This document shows positions 34,539-41,510 of a DNA stretch of 64,000 nucleotides, in pieces. Position 1 is the first letter of the stretch. Every line of letters starts with the position of its first letter. The notes beneath the pieces were generated by a model. The model did no database searches. It saw only the letters and a program-made list of their open reading frames with translations, and was not told the DNA's origin. The stretch covers positions 1 through 64,000 of the forward strand of contig NCGO01000001.1 of assembly GCA_002256985.1 (NCBI GenBank), given 5' to 3'. Both the position numbers and the translations under genes were made by a program. Origin of the DNA: Novosphingobium sp. 28-62-57. GTDB taxonomy: Bacteria > Pseudomonadota > Alphaproteobacteria > Sphingomonadales > Sphingomonadaceae.

Positions 34539-36215
34539 TCAGGCCGAAGCTGCTCGGGGTAGGGATTTTGTCACAGACTGGGGCACTGCCGGGTCAACTG
34601 GCGCAGGGCTCTCGGCGGTAGCCGCAAGCAGGTGGTTATCGGCAAGGATCGAGCGGACACCTTCGGCGTCGGACGGCTGGCCATAGAGAAAGCCCTGGCC
34701 CTTGAATGATCCAAATTTGCGAATTGCAGCAAGCACTTCAGCCGATTCAATACCTTCGGCGGTGATCGGCAGGTTCATGCCTTTGCCCAGTGAGGAAATG
34801 GCTTCGATGATCGTGGCGCTGTCGCTGCTGCTGCCAAGGCTGGACACGAAGAAGCGGTCAATCTTGATCTGATCAAACGGCAGGGTGCGCAATTGCGCCA
34901 GCGATGAGTAGCCGGTGCCAAAATCATCGAGGCTGATGCGGATGCCCTGATTTTTCAAGCTGGTGATCAGCGTGCGCACCACGCCGATGTTTTCATGCAG
35001 GCAGGTTTCGGTAATCTCGATATCCAGCCGATGCGGCGGAAAATTGGCTTCCACCAGAAGTTTGAGCAGCTTCTGCGCAAACCACGGATCGCGCAATTGC
35101 AGCGGCGAGATGTTGACCGAAAGCGTCAGCTTGGGATCCCAATCACGCGCATCGCTGAGCGCGCGGCGGATCAGGCTTTCCGAAAGCTCTGAAATCAGAC
35201 CGATTTCTTCGGCGATCGGGATGAAGAGTTCGGGCGAGAGCAGGCCGTGCTCGGGGTTTTTCCAACGCGCCAGCATTTCAAAGCCGGTGAGTTCGCCCGT
35301 ATCGAGATCGATCTGCTTTTCGTAATAGGGGATGAATTCGCCGCGCGGAATGCCATCGCGAATGCCGCGTTCCAACTCGCTGCGGAAACGCAGTTCGCTT
35401 TCCATGTTCTGCTCGAACCAGCAATAGCGGTTCCGGCCCGATTTCTTGGCCTGATACATGGCAAGATCGGCCTGGTGCATTAGCCTTGCGGCAAGACCGC
35501 TGATTTCGAACGAAGCGCGCCCGGCAGATGTTGCCAAACCAAACGAGGCGGTCACTTCAAGCATGACGCCATCGGCTTCGACAGGCTTGGCCACGCCAAT
35601 GCTGATGCGCGCCATCAGCCGGTCAATGGCTTCGACATGATCGGGATCATAGATTGCCGCAAAGGCAAATTCGTCACCACCAAGACGTGCCATGATCGAA
35701 CGATCGGGCAGGATGGAGCGGATACGCTGGGCCGATTGCAGCAGGATTGCGTCCCCGGCCTGATGGCCGTGGGCATCGTTGGAGCGTTTGAAGTTGTCGA
35801 GGTCCATCATCACCACGACCACTTCATGGCCGGTGGTGCGCGCTGTGCGGATCATGTCTTCCAGCGCAGGGCCAACACTGCGCCGGTTCAGGCAACCGGT
35901 GAGCGGATCGGTGTGGGCAAGGCGATGGGCGGTTGCTTCGGCAAGGCGGCGCTGGCCGACTTCGCGCGTGAGATCGACATAACGGCGCCATCCGAACAGG
36001 AGCAGAGCGACATTGAGGATCAGCGCAACACCTAGCATCGGTTCACGCGGGGGGGTGCCGGTGCGGATGAGGAGCAGAAAATCCGAAAGGACCGACGATC
36101 CTGTCGCCACGAACATCAGGACCGCTGCAACAATGATACCCAGACCCACCAGATCATGCGCCATAGCATTGCTGCTTTCGGCATTCTGATCTGTTTCCAT
36201 TGGCGATGATGCCAT
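34539..36215 (-). CDS. Membrane-anchored GGDEF-EAL cyclic-di-GMP enzyme
   Basis: Predicted bifunctional diguanylate cyclase/phosphodiesterase, 558 residues. Seen: two hydrophobic helices (about 21-50 and 60-77), a GGDEF domain with HTDPLTGCLNRR and intact GGDEF at 179-183, then an EAL-type domain where the signature is EML (313-315, GFEMLARW), with downstream SVNISPLQL, DDFGTGYSSL and FDQIKIDRFF present. The catalytic Glu is retained, so phosphodiesterase activity is possible. ATG 36215 is used; ATG 36200 is an alternative. No sensor domain is recognised. A PilZ protein at 52041 could be an effector. Confidence 0.92.
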   Translation of the reverse strand: MASSPMETDQNAESSNAMAHDLVGLGIIVAAVLMFVATGSSVLSDFLLLIRTGTPPREPMLGVALILNVALLLFGWRRYVDLTREVGQRRLAEATAHRLAHTDPLTGCLNRRSVGPALEDMIRTARTTGHEVVVVMMDLDNFKRSNDAHGHQAGDAILLQSAQRIRSILPDRSIMARLGGDEFAFAAIYDPDHVEAIDRLMARISIGVAKPVEADGVMLEVTASFGLATSAGRASFEISGLAARLMHQADLAMYQAKKSGRNRYCWFEQNMESELRFRSELERGIRDGIPRGEFIPYYEKQIDLDTGELTGFEMLARWKNPEHGLLSPELFIPIAEEIGLISELSESLIRRALSDARDWDPKLTLSVNISPLQLRDPWFAQKLLKLLVEANFPPHRLDIEITETCLHENIGVVRTLITSLKNQGIRISLDDFGTGYSSLAQLRTLPFDQIKIDRFFVSSLGSSSDSATIIEAISSLGKGMNLPITAEGIESAEVLAAIRKFGSFKGQGFLYGQPSDAEGVRSILADNHLLAATAESPAPVDPAVPQSVTKSLPRAASA

Positions 36216-36564
36216 AATCCCGTTTCCGCTCTTTGCCGTGACCACGGATTGCGTTGGCTGCAATTGTGCCGTCACGGCCTTTCCCGTTGTGCTACAAGAG
36301 GTAGGGGATCGTCCTGAAGTTTTGGTTAAGATTGCCTTTGTGCCTTCAACTCGTCGCACGAAGCGCAATCCGGGATGCCGATTGACTTGCCTTTGCAACC
36401 GACAAGAGCTAAGGGCGCGCGGTGCGACGGCTCTGCCTGTTGCACATTTAGCAACGGCCCCTGTTCAGGATGCCACACGCTGGTCGGCGAGGTTTCGCCC
36501 ACCGGCGTTTTTCGCGTTACGCGAAAATGGCATGCTTTCAAGGGCATGGTGATGGGAATTGGGC
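36216..36564. promoter_or_regulatory. Divergent promoter region between GGDEF-EAL gene and ffh
   Basis: The 349 bases separate two divergent genes and must contain both promoters. A TTGACT at 36382-36387 could be a -35 element for ffh, but no convincing -10 is seen. Reading frames here are not protein-like. No RNA gene is recognised. Confidence 0.35.
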
Positions 36565-38061
36565 GTGTTCGATAGTCTTTCAGACCGGCTTGGAGGCGTG
36601 TTTGACCGCCTGCGTGGCCGCGGCGCGCTGCGCGAGGAAGACGTGCTGGCCGCAATGCGCGAAGTGCGCATCGCGCTGCTCGAAGCCGACGTTGCGCTGC
36701 CTGTCGTGCGCCGTTTTATTGAGTCCGTTTCGGAGCAGGCTGTCGGCCAGTCGGTTCTGAAGTCGGTCACGCCCGGCCAGCAGGTCGTCAAGATCGTCAA
36801 CGATGCGCTGATTGAAATGCTGGGCGGCGGAACCGCCGAGCTTGACCTGAATGCTGCGCCGCCGGTCGTGATCATGATGGTCGGCCTGCAGGGTTCGGGC
36901 AAGACCACCAGCACCGCCAAGATCGCCAAGCTGCTGAAAGAAAAGCACGGCAAGAAGGTCCTGATGGCCTCGCTGGACGTCAACCGTCCGGCGGCGCAGG
37001 AGCAATTGCGCGTGCTGGGTGAGCAGGCGGGCGTTGCTATGCTGCCCATCATCACGGGCCAATTGCCGGTCGATATCGCCACGCGCGCGGTGAATGCGGC
37101 AAAGCTTCAGGCGGTGGACGTGCTGATGCTCGATACCGCGGGCCGTCTGCATGTCGATGCGGCGCTGATGGACGAGATGAAGGCGGTTTCCGCCGTCTCG
37201 GTGCCAAAGGAAACGCTGCTCGTTGTCGATTCACTGACCGGGCAGGACGCGGTCAATGTGGCGCAGTCGTTCTCGGGCGAGGTCAATCTGACCGGCGTGG
37301 TGCTGACCCGCATGGACGGCGATGCGCGCGGCGGTGCAGCGCTTTCGATGCGGGCGGTTACCGGCAAGCCGATCAAGTTTGCAGGCACCGGTGAAAAGCT
37401 GGATGCGATTGAGCCGTTCCACCCGGAACGTGTGGCGGGCCGCATCCTTGGCATGGGCGACATCGTCTCCATCGTCGAGAAGGCGGCGGCGACGATTGAC
37501 GCTGAAGATGCCGAGAAGCTGGCGCAGCGCATGTCGAAGGGTCAGTTCGATATGAACGACCTGCGCACGCAATTGCGGCAGATGCAGAACATGGGCGGGC
37601 TGGGCGCGCTGGCGGGCATGATGCCGGGCATGAAAAAGGCCAAGGCGGCGATGGCGCAGTCTGGCATGGATGACCGCGTGCTGCTGCGCATGGATGCGAT
37701 CATCGGCTCGATGACGCCCAAGGAGCGCGAAAAGCCCGAACTGCTGAACGCCAAGCGCAAGATCCGCGTGGCCAAGGGTTCCGGCACGCAAGTGCAGGAC
37801 GTGAACAAGCTTCTGAAAATGCATCAGGAAATGGCCAAGGCCATGAAGCAGATCAAGAAGATGGGCGGCCTCAAGGGCCTTGGTGCGCTGTTCGGCAAGG
37901 GTGGTCTTGGCGCTGCGATGCCGGGGCTGGACCAGCAGATGGGGCCCGGAGGCCTTGGTGGCGGAATGGGTGGCATGGGCGGTGGCGGCATGAGTGGCCT
38001 GCCCGGCCTTGGTTCGGGCGGTTTGCCTTCGAACCTTGGCGATTTGCTCAAGAAGAAATGA
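36565..38061 (+). CDS. ffh: Signal recognition particle protein Ffh
   Basis: GTPase that binds signal peptides and 4.5S RNA. The 498-residue product has the NG domain with GLQGSGKTTSTAKIA, DVNRPAAQEQL, LDTAGRL and TRMDGDARGG, and the Met-rich M domain (from about 300). The C-terminus is extended by a Gly/Met-rich tail, GGLGGGMGGMGGGGMSGLPG, ending KKK. GTG 36565 (V-F-D-S-L-S-D) is chosen because the family begins M-F-D-S-L; a TTG lies six bases upstream. It precedes rpsP by 44 bases, as in many Alphaproteobacteria. Confidence 0.96.
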   Translation: MFDSLSDRLGGVFDRLRGRGALREEDVLAAMREVRIALLEADVALPVVRRFIESVSEQAVGQSVLKSVTPGQQVVKIVNDALIEMLGGGTAELDLNAAPPVVIMMVGLQGSGKTTSTAKIAKLLKEKHGKKVLMASLDVNRPAAQEQLRVLGEQAGVAMLPIITGQLPVDIATRAVNAAKLQAVDVLMLDTAGRLHVDAALMDEMKAVSAVSVPKETLLVVDSLTGQDAVNVAQSFSGEVNLTGVVLTRMDGDARGGAALSMRAVTGKPIKFAGTGEKLDAIEPFHPERVAGRILGMGDIVSIVEKAAATIDAEDAEKLAQRMSKGQFDMNDLRTQLRQMQNMGGLGALAGMMPGMKKAKAAMAQSGMDDRVLLRMDAIIGSMTPKEREKPELLNAKRKIRVAKGSGTQVQDVNKLLKMHQEMAKAMKQIKKMGGLKGLGALFGKGGLGAAMPGLDQQMGPGGLGGGMGGMGGGGMSGLPGLGSGGLPSNLGDLLKKK

Positions 38062-38105
38062 GTTTCGAGTTTTCGTTTTTCGGTTTGATTGAAAGGTAGT
38101 TCTAG

Positions 38106-38534
38106 ATGTCGGTTTCTCTCCGTCTTTCGCGTGGTGGTTCGAAGAAGCGCCCGTATTACAAGGTCGTCGTTTCCAACAGCCGCGCGCCGCGCGATGGCAA
38201 GTATCTGGAGCAGGTTGGCACCTACAACCCGCTGCTGGCCAAGGATGACGAAAACCGCGTGCGTCTGGTCGAAGACCGCGTGCGTTACTGGCTGGGCGTC
38301 GGCGCACAGCCGACCGACCGCGTTGCCCGTATGCTCGACAAGGCCGGGATCAAGGAGCGCAAGGCTACGCTGAACCCGAACGCTGGCGTTCCCGGCAAGA
38401 AGGCGCAGGAGCGCGCTGAAGAAAAGGCTGAAAAGGCCCGTGAAGCTGCCGAAGCTGCAGCTGCTGCATCGGCAGCGCCTGCTGAAGAAGCTCCGGCCGC
38501 CGAAGTCGCTGCTGAAGAGAACAAGGAAGCCTGA
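38106..38534 (+). CDS. rpsP: 30S ribosomal protein S16 with acidic Ala-rich tail
   Basis: Begins [20 protein letters not shown], the standard S16 start, with VGTYNPLL and [15 protein letters not shown]. At 142 residues it is far longer than the approximately 80-residue core: residues about 95-142 are an Ala/Glu/Lys-rich tail ([20 protein letters not shown]). Such tails on S16 are seen in sphingomonads and are probably disordered. Starts the rpsP-rimM-...-trmD-rplS operon. Confidence 0.95.
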   Translation: MSVSLRLSRGGSKKRPYYKVVVSNSRAPRDGKYLEQVGTYNPLLAKDDENRVRLVEDRVRYWLGVGAQPTDRVARMLDKAGIKERKATLNPNAGVPGKKAQERAEEKAEKAREAAEAAAAASAAPAEEAPAAEVAAEENKEA

Positions 38535-38536
38535 TC

Positions 38537-39022
38537 TTGCGCGACCTGTCTGTCACGCTGGCCGCTGTCACCGGCGCGCACGGCGTGACCGGCGAGGTGC
38601 GCCTGAAACTGTTCGGAGAAGGCGCGGGCGCATTGAAGCGCTACCGCGCCTTCAACGATTCTGCGCTGACGGTCGTGTCCATGCGCGATGATGGCAAGGG
38701 CGGAGCGATTGCCCGCTTTGCCGAAGTGGCGGACAGGACCGCAGCGGAAAAGCTGCGCGGCACGGCGCTGACCGTGTCGAGGTCGTCGTTGCCGCCGCTG
38801 GCCGAGGGCGAATACTACTACGCCGATCTGATCGGCCTGCCGGTGGTTTCGACCGAGGGTGAAGCGTTGGGCGAATGCATCGCGGTCGACAACTTCGGCG
38901 CGGGCGACGTGATCGAAGTGCGTAAGCCCGACGGCAAGAAGTTCATGGTGCCGATGAAAGCGGAAGCGGTTCCGGAATGGACCGACGAGCGGATTGTGAT
39001 TGAAGCAGGCTGGGCGGAGTAG
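38537..39022 (+). CDS. rimM: 16S rRNA processing protein RimM
   Basis: Assembly factor that binds S19 during 30S head maturation. The 161-residue protein has the N-terminal barrel LAAVTGAHGVTGEVRLKLFG and the PRC-barrel segment EGEYYYADLIGLPV and KKFMVPMKAEAV. The start is TTG 38537, two bases after the rpsP stop. Its stop abuts the GTATATAC operator of the inserted toxin-antitoxin genes. Confidence 0.92.
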   Translation: MRDLSVTLAAVTGAHGVTGEVRLKLFGEGAGALKRYRAFNDSALTVVSMRDDGKGGAIARFAEVADRTAAEKLRGTALTVSRSSLPPLAEGEYYYADLIGLPVVSTEGEALGECIAVDNFGAGDVIEVRKPDGKKFMVPMKAEAVPEWTDERIVIEAGWAE

Positions 39023-39042
39023 TATATACATCGCGTATATAC
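39022..39042 (+). promoter_or_regulatory. Palindromic operator upstream of vapB
   Basis: GTATATAC-ATCGC-GTATATAC: two identical 8-bp self-complementary half-sites around a 5-bp spacer, starting at the last base of the rimM stop and 10 bases before the vapB ATG (39053), over the likely promoter. Autoregulation by VapB or VapBC binding to such a site is known for the family and inferred here. Confidence 0.7.
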
Positions 39043-39052
39043 GGAGGCCGTG

Positions 39053-39412
39053 ATGGCGGAAGACGACAAGGTCGGCGAAGAACGCAAGAAATTCAACATG
39101 CGGGTGTTTGGTTCAGCCCCTTGGCTGAAAACCATCGAGAAGCAGCGTCACCGCACCAAGGTGTTCAGGTCGGGTAACTCACTGGCTGTCCGCATTCCGG
39201 CTGGCACAAAACTTTCTGCAGGAATGGAGATGGATCTCTTGGTCGAGGATGGGCAGTTCCTGTCCTACGAGCCTGTCGAGCAGCCCAAGCGGATGTTCAA
39301 TATCGCCAAGGTGGCCGGGTCGGCGACAAGCCTCAAGCCGATCCGGCCTGAAGATCGCATCTTCGAGGATCGTCCGTTGCGCAGCCAAGACGTGTCAAAG
39401 GATGAGCAGTGA
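39053..39412 (+). CDS. vapB: AbrB/MazE-type antitoxin (VapB-like)
   Basis: The 119-residue product carries a swapped-hairpin DNA-binding fold: RTKVFRSGNSLAVRIPAGTK followed by LSAGMEMDLLVEDGQFL. An extra N-terminal segment of about 35 charged residues precedes it. The C-terminal part (about 75-119) should bind and inhibit the toxin. GGAGG lies just upstream; GTG 39050 is an in-frame alternative. It overlaps the toxin gene by four bases, the typical toxin-antitoxin layout. Confidence 0.85.
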   Translation: MAEDDKVGEERKKFNMRVFGSAPWLKTIEKQRHRTKVFRSGNSLAVRIPAGTKLSAGMEMDLLVEDGQFLSYEPVEQPKRMFNIAKVAGSATSLKPIRPEDRIFEDRPLRSQDVSKDEQ

Positions 39413-39783
39413 AATATCTGCTCGATAGTAACATCGTCATTGCGCTGGTCATGAATGATGATCCGGGTGTGTATGCTCGCGCGTCGCAGTGCGAAGCAGG
39501 CGAAATGGTGACGTCGGCCGTGTGCTATGCCGAAGTTGCATACGGTTCAGCGAACGAGAAACCTCCCGCGACAGAACAGCTTCGTGCGTTTGTCGAGGAG
39601 GTGCCTATACTGGACTTCGACTTCAAAGCGGCGCAGGCTTATGCGACCCTTCCTTTCAAGCGGGCGAGCTATGACCGGTTGATTGCGGCCCATGCACTGT
39701 CGCACGGGTTGATCGTTGTGACTGACAACGAAGCGGACTTCCGGGACGTGCCGGGGTTGGTGGTTGAGAACTGGACGGTTTGA
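39409..39783 (+). CDS. vapC: PIN-domain toxin VapC
   Basis: Predicted Mg-dependent ribonuclease toxin, 124 residues. The acidic PIN residues are visible: Asp6 in LLDSNIVI, Glu42 in CYAEVAYG, Asp89 in SYDRLIAAHA and Asp106 in VTDNEADF. All are intact, so it is probably active. It overlaps its antitoxin upstream and the membrane-protein gene downstream (TGATG). Confidence 0.92.
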   Translation: MKYLLDSNIVIALVMNDDPGVYARASQCEAGEMVTSAVCYAEVAYGSANEKPPATEQLRAFVEEVPILDFDFKAAQAYATLPFKRASYDRLIAAHALSHGLIVVTDNEADFRDVPGLVVENWTV

Positions 39784-40130
39784 TGTTCTCGAACCCGTGC
39801 AGAATACCAGACTTAGAGTTGTATGTTTTTGCCATAGCCTGTTTGGCTTTGGGTATATGTGGTGGGCTTGCATTAGCAAGTGCAGCGCGCAAGCTTGATA
39901 GCCTTCGGCACGTTCGGATTGGATGTTTGACAACACCACTTGTTTGGGCGGGTGCGGTGTTAGGCGTGAGAAAATTGGTTGCTCATTTTAATCCGGATTT
40001 TCATGACTGCCCTTTCACTCCAGATGTACAGTTTCTGCCTTGGGTCTCGATAGTTTTCTTGACGGTCGGATGGTTTATCGGGATCGCCGTTTGGCATTCA
40101 ATCAAGAGCAGAGGCAAGCACGTTAAATGA
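39783..40130 (+). CDS. Small three-helix membrane protein coupled to vapC and trmD
   Basis: A 115-residue protein of no recognised family with three hydrophobic stretches (about 14-33, 47-65 and 84-103). Composition is notably A/T-richer than neighbours, with codons such as TTA and AAA that are rare in this window, suggesting acquisition. Its ATG lies in the vapC stop (TGATG), and its stop overlaps the trmD start (ATGA). It is thus translated in line with both the toxin and an essential tRNA methyltransferase. It may be cargo of the toxin-antitoxin module or a third component; neither is shown. Confidence 0.72.
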   Translation: MFSNPCRIPDLELYVFAIACLALGICGGLALASAARKLDSLRHVRIGCLTTPLVWAGAVLGVRKLVAHFNPDFHDCPFTPDVQFLPWVSIVFLTVGWFIGIAVWHSIKSRGKHVK

Positions 40131-40978
40131 CCTTCGCCGCCACAGTCCTCACACTCTACCCCGAGATGTTCCCCGGTCCTCTGGGTGTCAGCCTTGCCGG
40201 GCGGGCGCTGGGGGAGGGGAAGTGGGCGATGGATGCGGTGCAGATCCGCGATTTTGCCATCGATAAGCACAAGACCGTTGATGACACGCCGGCAGGTGGC
40301 GGGGCCGGGATGGTGTTGCGGGTGGATGTTCTCGCCAAGGCTATCGACTTTGCGCGGGGTTCTTCCCCCCTCCCCTTCAGGGGAGGGGCCGGGGGTGGGG
40401 GCTTGCCCCTTCCGCAGAGACAGCCGGACAACCCCCACCCCAACCCCTCCCCTGAAGGGGAGAGGCTTTCCGGGCAACGGCCGGTTATTGCACTTACGCC
40501 ACGGGGAAAGCCGCTGACGCAGGCGCGCGTGCGGGAGCTTGCCGCCGGTCCCGGCGTGATCCTTGTCTGCGGCCGCTTCGAAGGTTTCGACGAGCGCATC
40601 TTCGAGGGCCGCGACGTTGAGGAAGTCTCTGTCGGCGACATCGTCCTTTCGGGCGGCGAATGTGCCGCGCTGATGCTGCTGGACGCTTGCATTCGGCTGC
40701 TTCCCGGCGTAATGGGCGCGGCTTCTAGTGGGCATGAGGAGTCGTTCGAGAACGGTCTCCTTGAATACCCGCACTATACCCGACCTGCTGAGTGGGAAGG
40801 GCGCACGATCCCTGAAGTGCTGCGATCGGGGGATCATGCGAAGATCGCGGCTTGGCGCAAGTCACAGTCCGAGATTGATACACGGTTACGCAGGCCGGAC
40901 CTTTGGGAGCGCCACATCGGCACTCGGGTCCAGTCTGCCTCTGGCGCGCAGCGTGAAGTGCAGGACGTTAAAAAATGA
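40127..40978 (+). CDS. trmD: tRNA (guanine-N1)-methyltransferase TrmD with in-frame palindromic insertion
   Basis: Methylates G37 of tRNAs using S-adenosylmethionine and a trefoil knot. Seen: [52 protein letters not shown] and [18 protein letters not shown]. At 283 residues it is about 35-40 residues longer than usual: residues about 78-117 ([20 protein letters not shown] and following) are translated from a palindromic repeat at 40370-40462. The insertion lies in the loop between [11 protein letters not shown] and [12 protein letters not shown], away from the knot residues. ATGA overlaps on both sides (membrane gene, rplS). Confidence 0.93.
   Translation: MTFAATVLTLYPEMFPGPLGVSLAGRALGEGKWAMDAVQIRDFAIDKHKTVDDTPAGGGAGMVLRVDVLAKAIDFARGSSPLPFRGGAGGGGLPLPQRQPDNPHPNPSPEGERLSGQRPVIALTPRGKPLTQARVRELAAGPGVILVCGRFEGFDERIFEGRDVEEVSVGDIVLSGGECAALMLLDACIRLLPGVMGAASSGHEESFENGLLEYPHYTRPAEWEGRTIPEVLRSGDHAKIAAWRKSQSEIDTRLRRPDLWERHIGTRVQSASGAQREVQDVKK
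40370..40462. repeat. Palindromic repeat inside trmD (CTCCCCTTCAGGGGAGGGG family)
   Basis: Left arm 40370-40401 (CTCCCCTTCAGGGGAGGGGC...GTGGGGG) and right arm 40432-40462 (CCCCCACCCC...GAAGGGGAG) are inverted copies of about 31 bases differing at three positions, around a 30-base centre. The repeat is 93 bases, a multiple of three, and reads through without a stop in the trmD frame. Confidence 0.92.
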
Positions 40979-41343
40979 ACCTGATTCAGCAGCTTGAAGC
41001 TGAAGCCATCGCCGAATACAAGGCGAAGAAGGAAATTCCGGACTTCCGTGCGGGCGATACCGTGCGCGTCGGCGTGCGCGTGGTCGAAGGCGACCGTACC
41101 CGCGTCCAGGCCTACGAAGGCGTGTGCATCGCGCGTTCGAACCGTGGTCTCGGCTCGAACTTCACCGTGCGCAAGATTTCGTTCGGCGAAGGCGTGGAGC
41201 GCGTGTTCCCGCTCTACTCGCCCAACATCGATTCGATTACCGTGGTGCGCCGTGGTGTCGTGCGTCGTGCGAAGCTCTACTATCTTCGCGGTCGCACCGG
41301 CAAATCGGCACGTATTGCAGAGCGCAAGGTCACCAAGGCCTAA
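40975..41343 (+). CDS. rplS: 50S ribosomal protein L19
   Basis: The 122-residue protein shows [34 protein letters not shown] and the signature [18 protein letters not shown]. Overlaps trmD by ATGA and is followed by a clear terminator, ending the ribosomal operon. Confidence 0.97.
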   Translation: MNLIQQLEAEAIAEYKAKKEIPDFRAGDTVRVGVRVVEGDRTRVQAYEGVCIARSNRGLGSNFTVRKISFGEGVERVFPLYSPNIDSITVVRRGVVRRAKLYYLRGRTGKSARIAERKVTKA

Positions 41344-41391
41344 GCGCCGGGGCCTGATCAACGCCGCAACACGGCTAACGTGTTACAAAAG

Positions 41392-41423
41392 GCGTCCTGG
41401 CTCACCGGCCAGGGCGCTTTTTT
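41392..41423 (+). terminator. Rho-independent terminator of rplS operon
   Basis: GCGTCCTGGC pairs with GCCAGGGCGC (one G-U) across a short loop and is followed by TTTTTT (41418-41423). It lies 49 bases after the rplS stop. Confidence 0.92.
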
Positions 41424-41510
41424 GTGCTTTCAAACGCAACCATTTCGCGCCACCCAAGGGTATTGTGAACATGCCTTGCCACGTGTGAGGCCAGAGGACA
41501 CCGGAACACC

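Noticed and set aside
36238-36655. Two overlapping frames of about 100 codons before ffh
   Set aside because: No motifs; they lie in a divergent promoter region and run into ffh in another frame.
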